A DNA stretch of 64,000 nucleotides from Bdellovibrio sp. NC01. Lineage in GTDB: Bacteria; Bdellovibrionota; Bdellovibrionia; Bdellovibrionales; Bdellovibrionaceae. The stretch spans positions 806,001-870,000 of the forward strand of contig NZ_CP030034.1 of assembly GCF_006874625.1 (NCBI RefSeq), written 5' to 3'. The position numbers and the translations under genes are program-made. Positions within the stretch are counted from its first letter, which is position 1. Every line of letters begins with the position of its first letter. Shown here in pieces: positions 7,998 to 17,895 of the stretch. The notes below the pieces were generated by a model. It saw only the letters and a list, made by a program, of their open reading frames with translations. It was not told the origin of the DNA and did not search any database.

Positions 7998-9583
7998 GAA
8001 AACTATTACCATTCCTAGTTGCGACAAGCATGGCTTTGCCTTTGGTAGCGGAAGCGCAACCAGGGAAAAAATCATTAAAGCAAGCTCCGAAGAAAGCATC
8101 GTCTTCTTCAGCGTTTCAGGGTAACTCGCGTGAAAGCCAATTGAAGTATCAATTGAGCAATGCACTTCGTGCCGCACAAAGTGGCCAATATGAAGCAGCG
8201 GCGAACCAATTGTTTTCGTTAGCTCGTCGTCCTGAATTGGCTGCTGAAAGACCACAAATTAAGTATATTTTGGGTACGATGTTGATGGAGCTTAAGCTGA
8301 ATCAAACAGCGGCCTTCCAATTCGTCGATGTGATTCGCATGAATCATCCCAAGTACTCAAAGCAAGCGATCGAAAAACTTTCTATCGTTGCCGATACGTT
8401 GGGTGATGACACGATTTTGAATTACGCGATTTCACGTGTGGATGTGAACGATATTCCGCCGAATTTGAAAGACATGATCTATTACCGTTTGGGTGAGATC
8501 AAATTGCGTAACCGCGAATATCCTAAAGCTCAACAGTTGTTCAATAACGTGGGCCCGGGCAGCAGCTATTACTTCCAAGCTCTTTACAACAAAGGTTTGT
8601 CAGAGCTTGAAGCAAATCAACCGCAAATCGCAGTTGGCACATATCAAAAAATGTTGGCAGCACGCGGAAGAGCTCCTGTTACTGACGTGAACAGAGTTGA
8701 AGCGCAATTGGCTTTGGCCCGTGCACTTTATCAAAAACAAGATTGGGAAGCTTCCATCGAAGCTTATTCGCAGATCCCTCGCGACACAGTGATGTGGCAT
8801 GATGCGGTTTTTGAACAATCATGGGCAATGCTTCGCGCGGCTCGTTTCCGTTCTGCACTAAGTAATTTCCAAACTCTCCACTCGGCGTATTATGAAGACT
8901 TTTATATGCCGGAGAGTTTACTTCTGCGCTCTATCGTTTACCTCTACATCTGTAAGTACGATGAGATGGAAAAGGTCCTTAGTTTGTTTGAAAAAACATA
9001 CGGACCAGTGCGCACGAAGATTGGCGACTTCTTGAGTTCAACAAAAGATCCAATGATGTTTTACGCAGAAGTGGAAAAAGCTTATCTGATGAAAAATACG
9101 GATAAGACGGCGACTTTGCGTTTGCCTTACATCGTTCTTAAAAATGTTTTGGATCAAGGTGATGTGAAGCGTTCGATGCATTACCTGGAAAAACTAGCGT
9201 CTGAGAAAGCACGTGTTGATGCGAATTACGCATTTAAAGCGTCAGCGCTGGGTCAGTACTCTTTAAAGATTATCGCAAATCGTAGCAAGAACACGAAAAT
9301 CGCAATCGGCGATATGGTCAAAGCGCATTTGTTGAACATGCGTGTAGAACTTCGTGATTTGTACGAACAAGCGGGCTTCATCCGTTACGAAATGATCAAT
9401 GGTCGTAAGGAAAGCATTAAGAAGAAAATTGCTGGTAAAGATATCGGAACAGGACAGATCGACGAAAATGTAGATCGTCAGTTCTATATCCAAAATGGTT
9501 ATCAGTATTATCCATTCCAAGGCGAATACTGGTTGGATGAAGTTGGTAACTATCACTATCTTGGGAAACAAAGTTGCGAGTAA
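7994..9583 (+). CDS. gltC: Periplasmic TPR protein of the gliding complex (GltC type)
   Basis: 529 aa, signal peptide 1-21 (LPLVAEA-Q). After a Lys/Ser-rich stretch come tandem TPR-like helical hairpins (for example LRAAQSGQYEAAANQLFSLARRP, LGEIKLRNREYPKAQQLFNNV, ARALYQKQDWEASIEAYSQI), roughly residues 55-300. The C-terminal half is helical and less repetitive. It overlaps gltB by 4 bp (ATGA). In Myxococcus, GltC is a periplasmic TPR protein that bridges outer-membrane barrels and the inner-membrane motor; position and architecture here agree. The domain call is from sequence, the name from cluster order. Confidence 0.75.
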   Translation: MRKLLPFLVATSMALPLVAEAQPGKKSLKQAPKKASSSSAFQGNSRESQLKYQLSNALRAAQSGQYEAAANQLFSLARRPELAAERPQIKYILGTMLMELKLNQTAAFQFVDVIRMNHPKYSKQAIEKLSIVADTLGDDTILNYAISRVDVNDIPPNLKDMIYYRLGEIKLRNREYPKAQQLFNNVGPGSSYYFQALYNKGLSELEANQPQIAVGTYQKMLAARGRAPVTDVNRVEAQLALARALYQKQDWEASIEAYSQIPRDTVMWHDAVFEQSWAMLRAARFRSALSNFQTLHSAYYEDFYMPESLLLRSIVYLYICKYDEMEKVLSLFEKTYGPVRTKIGDFLSSTKDPMMFYAEVEKAYLMKNTDKTATLRLPYIVLKNVLDQGDVKRSMHYLEKLASEKARVDANYAFKASALGQYSLKIIANRSKNTKIAIGDMVKAHLLNMRVELRDLYEQAGFIRYEMINGRKESIKKKIAGKDIGTGQIDENVDRQFYIQNGYQYYPFQGEYWLDEVGNYHYLGKQSCE

Positions 9584-9585
9584 TT

Positions 9586-12500
9586 ATGAAATTCAACAGG
9601 CATCTACTTCTAGCTCCAAGTATTCTTTCTGTGCTTTTTATGGGCCCGATGGCTCATGCGAAGAAAAAGACAGTCGGTGAACTGTTGTCTCAAGCAAACC
9701 AAAGCAGCCGTGGCGGTGGGCAAACGCAGATGTCTAAAACAGACACTTCGCTTCCTTCTGCAAGCCTTGGTTTTCAGCAACCCGCAGCTTCTGTAAATCT
9801 TGAGTCAGTGAAACCTCCGCGTTCGTCAGACATCATGACTCGCGACACGGGTGGCAGTGATAAAGTGAAGTACGAACGCATCTTGGATCAACAGATTCAA
9901 GAGTTGTACAAATTAACGCAAAAATTTAAATCGTCTCCAAATCGTGGTGAGTTATGGCTGCGTTTGGCAGAGCTTTACGTTGAAAAAGCAAGCTTGATCG
10001 ACGGCCGTAAGCAAGACGAATACGATGCAAAGCTTCGCGCATTCCAAGCTGGTAAAATCAAAAAGAAGCCGGTTTTGAATACAGTGGAAGCTCGTGAATA
10101 CAATAAAAAAGCAGTGCAGTTGTACGAGTGGTTCCAACGTGATTTCCCTCGTGACGAGAAGATGAGCCAAGCGTTGTTCTTCTTGGGTTACAACTACTTC
10201 GAATTGGGTGAAGTCCAAAAGGGTGCGCACTATTACGAAGAACTGACAAAACGTTATCCAAATTCTCCGTTCGTTGGTGAAGCGCACTTTGCATTGGCAG
10301 AGTACTATTTCGAAAACGAAAGATGGTCACAAGCTTATAAAGAGTACTCTTTCTTAATTAAAGATAAGAGACATCGCTTACACACATTTGCGTTGTATAA
10401 AGGCGCATGGTGTTTGTTCCGTTTGGACCGTGTGAATCAAGGTATGAGTTATCTTGAATACATCATTAAATCGGGACGTGCGGAAACGGGTGAAAATGTC
10501 GCTGGTGGAAAAGTGGTGAACCGTACGCGTCTTGAAGGGGAAGCCCTTCGTGATATCGTGGTGTTCTATGCTGAAGGCGGTGATCCTGCTAAAGCTGCTT
10601 CGTACTTTAAGAGCCTAATCGGTAACGACAATATCAATTCGTACCTCGAGAAACTGGCGTATCAATATGCCGATCGCGGTAATAAAGACGCGTCTCGTGA
10701 CGTCTTTAAACTTTTGATTTCGCAAAATCCGACTTCGCCTAAAGCTTTCGAATATCAATATCAGATCGTACAAAACTATTACTACGGTAAGAACAATACT
10801 CGTTTTAAAGATGAATTGTATGGCTGGGTTAAAGACTATGACACTTCCGGTGCATGGTATGCGGCCAATAAGAACAATAAAGAGCTGACAGATAATTCGT
10901 ACAAACTTCGCGAAACGACGCTAAGAAACTACGTATTGCAACAGCATCAAACGGCACAGAATTCCCGTGCGCCCTATTCGCAAGCGCAAGCGAACGAAGG
11001 CTATCAACTTTATATTAAAGAATTCCCAGATTCTGCGGCTGTTGGCGACATGCACTTCTATTATGGTGAGTTGTTGTACGATATGCAAAAGTACGACGAA
11101 GCAGCGATGCAGTACAAATGGGTTGTTGATAATGCTCAACAAAACAAATTCTATAGCAAAGCCGCGCAGAACTTGATCTTGGCAGTAGAGCGCAGCATCC
11201 CTTCAGATCAAGAGATGCAAAAACGTGTAGGGAATTCTGTCGACCCGGTTCCTTTAGAACCGAAAGTTGAAAGATTCATCACGGCAGGCAAATGGTACGT
11301 TGAAAAATTCCCAACTTCTGAAAAAGCGGTTGAGATCAAATTCCGTATCGGTCGTCTTTACTATCAAAGCAACCACTTTGATGAAGCGACTAAATACTTC
11401 CGCGAGATCGTTCAGCAAAATCCTAATACAAAATATGCTGAATATTCTGCGAACTTGCTTCTTGATATTTACAACTTGAAAAAAGACTACGTCGGTCTTG
11501 AAAAGACGGGCACAGAGCTTTTGGCCGTGCCATCGATCGCGTCTTCAAAAGCGGGTTCAGATATCCGCGGCGTTCTTGAAAAAGCATCGTTCAAGCGTGG
11601 TCAGGATTTGGAAGTTGAAAAGAAATATGGCGAGTCAGCGCAAGTATTCGATGCTTTCGCGAAACAAAACCCGAAATCGACTTTAGCAACGACAGCGTTG
11701 TTCAATGCCGGTGTGAACTATGAACGTGCGGGCATGACGGCTCCAGCGATTGCATCTTATCAAGGTGTGTTGGCTTCGAAAGATCCAGCTGCTGATAAAA
11801 TCAAATCGAAAGCACGTCGTTTGTTGGCAAAACAATATCAAGATTCGGCGCAGTTTGAAGAAGCGGCAAAATTGTACAAACAAGCTGCTCAAGAAAATCC
11901 AAATGATCCGTTGGCTGCAAACTTGATGTTTAATGCCGCGGTTCTTTATGAAGCTCTAGGTAAATCGGATGAAGCGATTCGCGCTTACACTGAATTTACG
12001 AAAATGAATAAGAAACATGCTGATAACATCGAAGCGACTTTCAGCATGGCGCAAATTCACCGCAAAGCTGGTCAAAACGGTGCCGCCATCGCACGCTATA
12101 CAGAATATGTTGAAGGTGGCGGTAAGAGCCCAGAAAAAGTGGTCGAAGCTGCTTACTGGGTCAGTGAACTTTATGGCAAACAAAGAGCTGTGACGAAATC
12201 TAATGAATGGAAACAAAAGACTTTGGCTATCCAGCGTCGTTTGGCTCCGAACAAAAAAGGTCCTGGTGCGGCTTACGCAGCAAAGATCAAGTTGGATGAT
12301 GCCATGGCAACTTACGCAGAGATGAAAGCCATCACGTTCCCTCGCGATCCAGCAAAACAAAAAGCTGCGGCTGACAAAAAAGTTTCATTGTTAACCAAAC
12401 TAACGGGTGAGCTTGCGGAAGTGATCAAATTCGACAGTGCTGAAGAAATCGTAAGCGCATTGACGGTCTTGGGAGATGCAAATCAAAACATGGCGTCAGC

Positions 12501-12765
12501 GATCTTGAATGCGCCACTTCCTCCGGGCTTGAACGCGGAAGAAACAAAACAATATAAAGCGGGTGTTGAAAAGTTCGCAGAACCGTTCAATGCCAAAGCG
12601 AAAGATTCATTCAAGCTTGCAGTAGAGCGCGGTTGGGAATTGGAAGTGTATAACGATTCTTACCGTCAAGCGTATGAGTACATGAATAGAATTGATCCTA
12701 AAACTTACTACAACGGTGGCGAGATCGGTTCTGATATTCGTCTTGTGAACTGGATAGGTCAGTAA
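9586..12765 (+). CDS. gltD: Large periplasmic TPR protein of the gliding complex (GltD/AgmU type)
   Basis: 1059 aa from ATG 9586; an in-frame TTG at 9574 would overlap gltC but gives a poorer signal peptide. The N-terminus (residues 1-26, ending AHA-K) is a signal peptide. A low-complexity Ser/Gln/Gly stretch (35-85) is followed by a very long array of TPR hairpins from about 95 to 850 (for example ALFFLGYNYFELGEVQKGAHYYEELTKRYPNS split by similar units such as FRIGRLYYQSNHFDEATKYF and LLAKQYQDSAQFEEAAKLYK). This matches AgmU/GltD, a TPR scaffold of gliding motors. It shares one base with gltE (TAATG). Confidence 0.8.
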   Translation: MKFNRHLLLAPSILSVLFMGPMAHAKKKTVGELLSQANQSSRGGGQTQMSKTDTSLPSASLGFQQPAASVNLESVKPPRSSDIMTRDTGGSDKVKYERILDQQIQELYKLTQKFKSSPNRGELWLRLAELYVEKASLIDGRKQDEYDAKLRAFQAGKIKKKPVLNTVEAREYNKKAVQLYEWFQRDFPRDEKMSQALFFLGYNYFELGEVQKGAHYYEELTKRYPNSPFVGEAHFALAEYYFENERWSQAYKEYSFLIKDKRHRLHTFALYKGAWCLFRLDRVNQGMSYLEYIIKSGRAETGENVAGGKVVNRTRLEGEALRDIVVFYAEGGDPAKAASYFKSLIGNDNINSYLEKLAYQYADRGNKDASRDVFKLLISQNPTSPKAFEYQYQIVQNYYYGKNNTRFKDELYGWVKDYDTSGAWYAANKNNKELTDNSYKLRETTLRNYVLQQHQTAQNSRAPYSQAQANEGYQLYIKEFPDSAAVGDMHFYYGELLYDMQKYDEAAMQYKWVVDNAQQNKFYSKAAQNLILAVERSIPSDQEMQKRVGNSVDPVPLEPKVERFITAGKWYVEKFPTSEKAVEIKFRIGRLYYQSNHFDEATKYFREIVQQNPNTKYAEYSANLLLDIYNLKKDYVGLEKTGTELLAVPSIASSKAGSDIRGVLEKASFKRGQDLEVEKKYGESAQVFDAFAKQNPKSTLATTALFNAGVNYERAGMTAPAIASYQGVLASKDPAADKIKSKARRLLAKQYQDSAQFEEAAKLYKQAAQENPNDPLAANLMFNAAVLYEALGKSDEAIRAYTEFTKMNKKHADNIEATFSMAQIHRKAGQNGAAIARYTEYVEGGGKSPEKVVEAAYWVSELYGKQRAVTKSNEWKQKTLAIQRRLAPNKKGPGAAYAAKIKLDDAMATYAEMKAITFPRDPAKQKAAADKKVSLLTKLTGELAEVIKFDSAEEIVSALTVLGDANQNMASAILNAPLPPGLNAEETKQYKAGVEKFAEPFNAKAKDSFKLAVERGWELEVYNDSYRQAYEYMNRIDPKTYYNGGEIGSDIRLVNWIGQ

Positions 12766-13625
12766 TGATGAAGAAGAGTTTAATTCTTACAGCATTAGTT
12801 TTTCTAGCAGCGTGTTCTTCTTCGACAAAGAAAGAATCGAAAACCGATTCTATGGCTGAAGAAACAAGAGTGACCGAGGCACCGACGGTTCAAAAAGAAG
12901 AACCAACGCCAACGGTCAGCGAACCTGAACCAGAAAAACCGAAAGCACCGGTTGTGCCTTCGCAGTACGCGGCTTTAAATGATGCGATCAAAGCGCAAAG
13001 TGACGAAAGAATCTATCAAACGGCGACAGCGATTCTTACGCAGTCATCGAATGACGTGAAAGCATTGAATGCGCTTTCAATGTATCACTACAAAAAAGGT
13101 CGCTTTGAACTGTCACGCTTTCTTTTGAACAAGGCCATCGCAGCAAGTCCGAAGATGGCAGAGCTGTACTCAAACCTTGGTATAGTTCAACTTGCGCAGA
13201 ACGAACGCAGAGAGGCCGTAAAGTCCTTCCGTAAAGCTTTGGAAATCAATAACGATGACCCGGTTGCGGCAGCAAACTTGGGTGCCGTTTACGTGCAAGA
13301 AAAAGACTACAACAAAGCATCTGTTGTTCTTGAAATCGCCTACAGAAAAGGCGTTCGCGATCCTCGCGTGTTGAACAATTATGCGATTGCATTGAGTGCC
13401 ACTTCGAAGTTGGACAAAGCAGAAGAGCTTTACAAAAACATTTTGAAGGACAACTCAAATAATAAAGAAGCGATGTACAACTATGCGGTGCTGTTGGTGG
13501 ATCGCATGGGAAAATTCCAAGAGGGCTTAGAGGTCATTAACAGACTAAAGTTTGTAGGTGGGCCTGCAGATACTCGCAATAAAATTATTGCTTTGGAAAA
13601 TAAGGCGAAAGCTGGTTTAAAATAG
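12765..13625 (+). CDS. gltE: TPR lipoprotein of the gliding complex (GltE/AglT type)
   Basis: 286 aa. The signal peptide ends in a lipobox, LAAC with Cys17, followed by SSS, so it is a lipoprotein, probably outer-membrane. Residues 25-70 are Glu/Pro/Thr-rich linker; from about 75 to 265 there are four or five TPRs (AEDYSNLG-like units such as AELYSNLGIVQLAQNERREA, AAANLGAVYVQEKDYNKA, VLNNYAIALSATSKLDKA). This is the architecture of AglT/GltE. It starts on the last base of the gltD stop, so translational coupling is expected. The Met-Met start leaves a 1-codon ambiguity. Confidence 0.8.
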   Translation: MMKKSLILTALVFLAACSSSTKKESKTDSMAEETRVTEAPTVQKEEPTPTVSEPEPEKPKAPVVPSQYAALNDAIKAQSDERIYQTATAILTQSSNDVKALNALSMYHYKKGRFELSRFLLNKAIAASPKMAELYSNLGIVQLAQNERREAVKSFRKALEINNDDPVAAANLGAVYVQEKDYNKASVVLEIAYRKGVRDPRVLNNYAIALSATSKLDKAEELYKNILKDNSNNKEAMYNYAVLLVDRMGKFQEGLEVINRLKFVGGPADTRNKIIALENKAKAGLK

Positions 13626-13647
13626 AACGAAGGGTCAGGTAGAGACT

Positions 13648-13980
13648 ATGTTGCAAAGTTTAAAGTTCATGGGAGTCTTGTTAGCGGTCAGTTTTGTCTG
13701 CGAGTTTGGCTTTGCCCAAAATGAACCCATGCTGACTCAAACAACTACCAGCACAACACTTGGTACAAAAACGACGACAAGCACGGTTCGCAAAGAGCGT
13801 CGTGCCCAGTTGAACTTCGAGGACGAATTGGTCGAAGGTTCTACGCAGAAGCCAGAACTTTTTTATTTGTTCCAGAAAAAGAACTTCAACTACAAACGTT
13901 TGATTAAGCTTAGAGAAAACTTTTTACCCGAGATGAGAAGATCAGCAGAAGATGTACAGCGGGTTCGGGGTGGTAATTGA
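13648..13980 (+). CDS. gltF: Small secreted protein of the gliding cluster (GltF type)
   Basis: 110 aa with an N-terminal signal sequence or anchor (residues 5-23, ending GFA-Q). The mature part begins with a Thr/Ser-rich stretch and then a basic, helical C-terminal half (RKERRAQLNFEDELVEGSTQ, YKRLIKLRENFLPEMRRS). It is named GltF from position between the GltE-like lipoprotein and the FHA protein; sequence similarity alone would not identify it. The next gene starts with TTG overlapping this stop codon. AAGG and AGAGAC precede ATG 13648. Confidence 0.6.
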   Translation: MLQSLKFMGVLLAVSFVCEFGFAQNEPMLTQTTTSTTLGTKTTTSTVRKERRAQLNFEDELVEGSTQKPELFYLFQKKNFNYKRLIKLRENFLPEMRRSAEDVQRVRGGN

Positions 13981-16082
13981 GATCGCCATTAATATTTAGA
14001 ATTTTCAAAAACAATCAGCTCGTAGGTGTTAAGCAGTTCGATCAAGATCAAATCGTGATCGGGCATAATGCTGACGTGAATGTGGATCTTGATTCCGATC
14101 AGGTTTCACCAATTCACTGTATGATTGAACGTCGTGATAGCGGTTACTATATCTGCGATCTGGGTTCTCAATCAGGTACTTTCAAAAACGGCAACGCTGT
14201 TCTTGATGAAAGCATTTCATCTGGTGATGAGCTGACAATCGGTCCATTTAAAATTTCATTCTTCGTTGGAGTACCAAAACCGAAGGCGGCTCCGGGTGCA
14301 ACTCCTGAAGCTCCGACTCCAGCACCAGTATCTGTTGTTCCTGTCGCACCAGTTGCCAAGGCAGAACCTAACATGCCGCCAGCTGCTGTTGTAAAAACAG
14401 AAGAGATTAAGGTGACTCCTTCAATCCCAACGGAAACACCGAAGATTGAAGACAAAGCTGCTATTCCGAATTCTCCGGCTCGTCCCGAGATTAAATCAGG
14501 AAAAGTGAGCTTTAAGAAAACGAAATCTAGAAAAACTTTTGCACCTCCAAGCGAAGTGCAGGATTTGAAAACTTATTTGAAGCCGACAAAAGGCAATGTT
14601 GTACAAGTGATCGTCGCTTGGAAAGAGCGCATCATTAACACTTACCACTTTAAAGGCAACAAACCTGTAAAAGTAAACGTAGGTGAAGATCGTTCTATTG
14701 CACTTCCTGATGGTTTAGCACCAAAAGGTTTTTCAATTATCGATTTGAGCGCAGGTTTGCGAGTTAATACTTCTGGCGACATGAATGTTGAAATGGTCTC
14801 TTCGGCAGGTTTGCAACCGGTTGAAGATTTGACTCGCGCGGGGAAAGCTTCGCGCGGTGGCCAGGGATACACGGTTCGTGTCGATCAAAATGAAATGCTG
14901 GTCGTGACTTTGCCTGGTGGATATTTGTCATTGTATATCCGCTACGTGCCGTCTGCTCCAGTCGTACCGATGCTTCCACCGATGATGTTGTCAGGGTCTG
15001 AGTTAACAGGCTTGGTGATGTCGATTGTAATGGTTGCGTTGTTGGCTCTTTATATTTCTGCGACAATTCCAAAAGATTGGCAGGAAAATAAACAGGAAGA
15101 CGTGCAAAGAATTGCGCAGGTTATTTTCAATAAGACACCTACGCCAACTCCGACGCCGACGCCTCCAGCGCCGAAAGAGCCGCCTGCACCGCCACCACCA
15201 GTGGCGACGCCAACTCCTCCTCCACCAGAGAAGAAAGTTGTTGTTGCGGATCAAAACAAAGATGCTTCTCGTAAAGGCCCACAAGCTCCGCAAGCAGCGA
15301 AAGCGCAAGTGGCGGCTCGTGCCAATGAAGTGGCTCCGAAACCGAATGCAAAAGATCGTACGAAAAAATTCACTTCGACTCGTCAAGGTGGCGCAGTGAA
15401 AACGGGCGAGACGGCTGGTGCAAATGCACAGTCAGGGAACAAAGATCTTTCGAAAGTGGGATTGTTCAGTGCCTTTGGTGGCGGTGGCAGTCGCGCGAAT
15501 ATCGACAAAGCTTACTCTGGCGCCGGCGAAGTTCTTGGTATGGCTGATAAAGCTTCCGGAAGTTCGGGCTTCAATGAAAACCGTGCAGGCGATGACTTGG
15601 GTTCTAAATTTAAAGACTCAGGCGCAGGTGGTAAAGGTACGGCGACACAAGGTATCGCTGGTATCGGTACAAAAGGTCGTGGGTCAGGTCAATCTGCTTA
15701 CGGTGCTGCGGATGGTTTCGGTTCGAAATCGACAGTCGCAATCGCGGGTGGCGGTATGGAAGAATCATTCGATGCCACAATCGATAAGGAAGCGATCCGT
15801 CGCGTGATTAAAGCGAAACTTCACGAAGTAAAAAGCTGCTACGAAAGAGCACTTAATACTTTGGAAAAAGGTCGCAAGCTTGAAGGTAAGATCGTATTGG
15901 GATGGGAAATCATCGAAAAAGGACAAGCTCGTAACGTCAGCGTGAAGAGTTCGTCTTTGAACAATCCAACGGTTGAGAATTGTATTCGCGATCGTTTGGC
16001 AAGTTGGACGTTCCCAGAGCCTCCTCCAGGTCTTGTGGCCGAGGTGAAGGCGTACCCATTTGTTTTCAATCAACAGAATTAG
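13977..16082 (+). CDS. gltG: FHA-domain, single-TM, TonB-like energy transducer of the gliding complex (GltG type)
   Basis: 701 aa with a TTG start overlapping the gltF stop and GGGGTGG upstream. Domains in order: cytoplasmic FHA, about 5-95 (IVIGHNADV, SPIHCMIER, DLGSQSGTFKNG, the phosphothreonine-binding pattern with Ser44, His47 and Asn71); Ala/Pro-rich linker 100-190; a second beta-rich domain 205-330; one transmembrane helix near 341-363; a periplasmic Pro/Thr linker (PTPTPTPTPPAPKEPP) and a Gly-rich region; then a C-terminal TonB/AgmX-like domain about 600-701 (KSCYERALN, GKIVLGWEI, WTFPEPP). It should couple the proton-driven AglRQS motor to periplasmic Glt proteins, as TonB does for ExbBD. 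The FHA domain implies control by Thr phosphorylation. Confidence 0.85.
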   Translation: MRSPLIFRIFKNNQLVGVKQFDQDQIVIGHNADVNVDLDSDQVSPIHCMIERRDSGYYICDLGSQSGTFKNGNAVLDESISSGDELTIGPFKISFFVGVPKPKAAPGATPEAPTPAPVSVVPVAPVAKAEPNMPPAAVVKTEEIKVTPSIPTETPKIEDKAAIPNSPARPEIKSGKVSFKKTKSRKTFAPPSEVQDLKTYLKPTKGNVVQVIVAWKERIINTYHFKGNKPVKVNVGEDRSIALPDGLAPKGFSIIDLSAGLRVNTSGDMNVEMVSSAGLQPVEDLTRAGKASRGGQGYTVRVDQNEMLVVTLPGGYLSLYIRYVPSAPVVPMLPPMMLSGSELTGLVMSIVMVALLALYISATIPKDWQENKQEDVQRIAQVIFNKTPTPTPTPTPPAPKEPPAPPPPVATPTPPPPEKKVVVADQNKDASRKGPQAPQAAKAQVAARANEVAPKPNAKDRTKKFTSTRQGGAVKTGETAGANAQSGNKDLSKVGLFSAFGGGGSRANIDKAYSGAGEVLGMADKASGSSGFNENRAGDDLGSKFKDSGAGGKGTATQGIAGIGTKGRGSGQSAYGAADGFGSKSTVAIAGGGMEESFDATIDKEAIRRVIKAKLHEVKSCYERALNTLEKGRKLEGKIVLGWEIIEKGQARNVSVKSSSLNNPTVENCIRDRLASWTFPEPPPGLVAEVKAYPFVFNQQN

Positions 16083-16114
16083 TTTTTAAGAATAGAAAGT
16101 TTTAAGGAGATACC

Positions 16115-16780
16115 ATGAACCCAACAGTAACAGCAGACAACATGAACTTCATCCAGCGTGCGTTCGCTGAGGGCGGTTTCGTCATGTACATCATAGCGGT
16201 TATCGCTATTCTTGCGATTATCGTGATCGTCGACAGATTGATGAAACTGAAAAACCTTTCAGTAGATAAAAAAGAATTCACAGATCAAATCTTCCGTATG
16301 GTTGTTGCTGGCGATCTTCGTCAAGCAGTGAGCTTCTGTGATGCGCGCCCAGCTCCTTTGACGAACACTGTGAAAGCAGGTTTGGTTCAAGCGATGAACA
16401 AACGCCCAGACGAAGAAATTCAAGTGGCAATGGATGCAGCAGTCATGAGAGAAATGCCGAAAGTTGAAGGTTGGGTTTCTTTCCTAGCCGTATTCGGTAA
16501 CATCGCGGTTCTTGCCGGTCTTCTTGGTACGATCATCGGTATGATCGGTTCATTCCGCGCGGTTGCAGCCGCGGACCCAGCAACAAAAGCACTAGAGCTT
16601 TCTAAAGGTATCTCGCATGCCTTGAATTGTACTGCTTTCGGTCTTGGTGTCGCGATTACTTGTATTATCGCTTACGGTTTGTTCCAACATCGCATTCAAA
16701 AAACTGAAAACGAAGTTGTTGAAACAAGCATGACTCTTTTGAATCTAGTAGTAGCTAACCGCGAAAAAATCAGAGACTAA
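16115..16780 (+). CDS. aglR: MotA/TolQ/ExbB-type proton channel subunit of the gliding motor
   Basis: 221 aa inner-membrane protein with three transmembrane segments: about 18-38 (YIIAVIAILAIIVIVDRL), 123-150 (SFLAVFGNIAVLAGLLGTIIGMI) and 168-192. The GLLGTIIGMIGSFRA and GISHALNCTAFGLGVAI blocks are diagnostic of the TolQ/ExbB/MotA family. It partners the two TolR/ExbD-like products downstream to form the proton channel that powers gliding in AglRQS systems. AAGGAG at 16103-16108 is a strong ribosome site. Alone it could be a Tol or Exb protein; the Glt context makes AglR the best name. Confidence 0.88.
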   Translation: MNPTVTADNMNFIQRAFAEGGFVMYIIAVIAILAIIVIVDRLMKLKNLSVDKKEFTDQIFRMVVAGDLRQAVSFCDARPAPLTNTVKAGLVQAMNKRPDEEIQVAMDAAVMREMPKVEGWVSFLAVFGNIAVLAGLLGTIIGMIGSFRAVAAADPATKALELSKGISHALNCTAFGLGVAITCIIAYGLFQHRIQKTENEVVETSMTLLNLVVANREKIRD

Positions 16781-16802
16781 GCTTTAGAGAACAGAGGCGA
16801 GT

Positions 16803-17279
16803 ATGGCGCACATAGATAGTGGTGGTTCAGGAGGCAGAGAGCGGAATATCGAGTTGAATCTCGTGCCCGTGATCGACTTGATGAGTGTTCTCATCACGTT
16901 CTTGCTTATCACTGCAGTATGGACTCAAGTGTCTATGATTCAGATTGGCAGTTCCTTGTACGGAAAGAAATCTGATACGCAACCGAATCCAACTCCGCCG
17001 CCAATGGCTGATGTGGTATTGAAGGTTGACGTAAAAGAGATCGGTTATGTTTTAACTGTTGGGAAACAAGTGATCAGTCTTCCAATGCAAAACGGCCAAT
17101 TTGACGACGCGGGTTTGATCGCGCAATTGCAACGTGTGAAACAGCTTTATCCTGAAAAAGTGGATGCAGTTGTGACGGTGGCAGATGCAATGCCTTATGA
17201 ACAGCTAATCAAAGCTATGGATAATCTTTTGAGCTCTGGCTTTTCAGCGATTTCCGTAGCAACAGGAGCGGCGAACTAA
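16803..17279 (+). CDS. aglQ: TolR/ExbD-type motor subunit, first copy
   Basis: 158 aa. A single N-terminal transmembrane helix (about 21-40) starts with the conserved NLVPVIDLMSVLITFLL, where the Asp in IDLM is the proton-carrying residue of the TolR/ExbD family. The periplasmic part (about 65-158) has the expected alpha/beta ExbD fold, including a DAVVTVADAMPYEQLIKAMD block. It lies 22 bp after aglR and overlaps the next gene by one base. In the Myxococcus AglRQS motor two TolR-like subunits accompany one TolQ-like subunit, as here. Confidence 0.85.
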   Translation: MAHIDSGGSGGRERNIELNLVPVIDLMSVLITFLLITAVWTQVSMIQIGSSLYGKKSDTQPNPTPPPMADVVLKVDVKEIGYVLTVGKQVISLPMQNGQFDDAGLIAQLQRVKQLYPEKVDAVVTVADAMPYEQLIKAMDNLLSSGFSAISVATGAAN

Positions 17280-17878
17280 TGGCGATTTATAAACCAGGTG
17301 AAAGACACCGCTACCACAATATTTTAAGCAAAAAGAAAAGCAAACGTGGTGTGACTGCGATCCTGTCTTTGACAGCGATGGTGGACATGTTCACGGTTCT
17401 TGTGATCTTCCTTTTGCAAAACTACAATACGACGGGTGAAATTCTTTATATTCCAAAGGAAGTCACTTTGCCGAAAGCTGCCTCTGTGCGCGAACTAAAG
17501 CCCGCACACGTGGTGACGATTTCAAACAAAGAGATCCTTTTGGATAAGGACCCAGTTGCTACTTTTGACGAAGTAAAAGCTTTGGGTGCTGAAGAATGGA
17601 ACATTCCGAAATTGAAAGAACAGTTAACAGAAGCCTTGGCTAAGTCTAAAGCGGAGCAAGAAAGCAAATTGCAAAATAAAATCCGCGATGTTGTTGAAAC
17701 AACAAAGGGTCAAGACGGAACTGAAGATCCTAATGCATGGAGCAAAGTTACGATTCAAGCAGATAAAGGCGTAGATTTCCTAACTGTTAAAAAAGTTCTG
17801 TACACTGTCACAGAGGCTGGCGCTGGAGAAATCAATTTCGCAGTGACTAAGCTACCTCAAGAGTCGACATCGAACTAA
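17279..17878 (+). CDS. aglS: TolR/ExbD-type motor subunit, second copy
   Basis: 199 aa. After a basic N-terminus (HRYHNILSKKKSKRG) comes one transmembrane helix carrying the family Asp (LTAMVDMFTVLVIFLLQNY, about residues 31-48). The periplasmic region is larger than in the first copy, with a charged insert about 105-150 (LTEALAKSKAEQESKLQNK), and ends with the usual DKGVDFLTVKKVLYTVTEAG block. It starts on the last base of aglQ (TAATG). It ends the Glt/Agl operon and is followed by a terminator. Confidence 0.83.
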   Translation: MAIYKPGERHRYHNILSKKKSKRGVTAILSLTAMVDMFTVLVIFLLQNYNTTGEILYIPKEVTLPKAASVRELKPAHVVTISNKEILLDKDPVATFDEVKALGAEEWNIPKLKEQLTEALAKSKAEQESKLQNKIRDVVETTKGQDGTEDPNAWSKVTIQADKGVDFLTVKKVLYTVTEAGAGEINFAVTKLPQESTSN

Positions 17879-17895
17879 TCATCGTTTAGTATAAC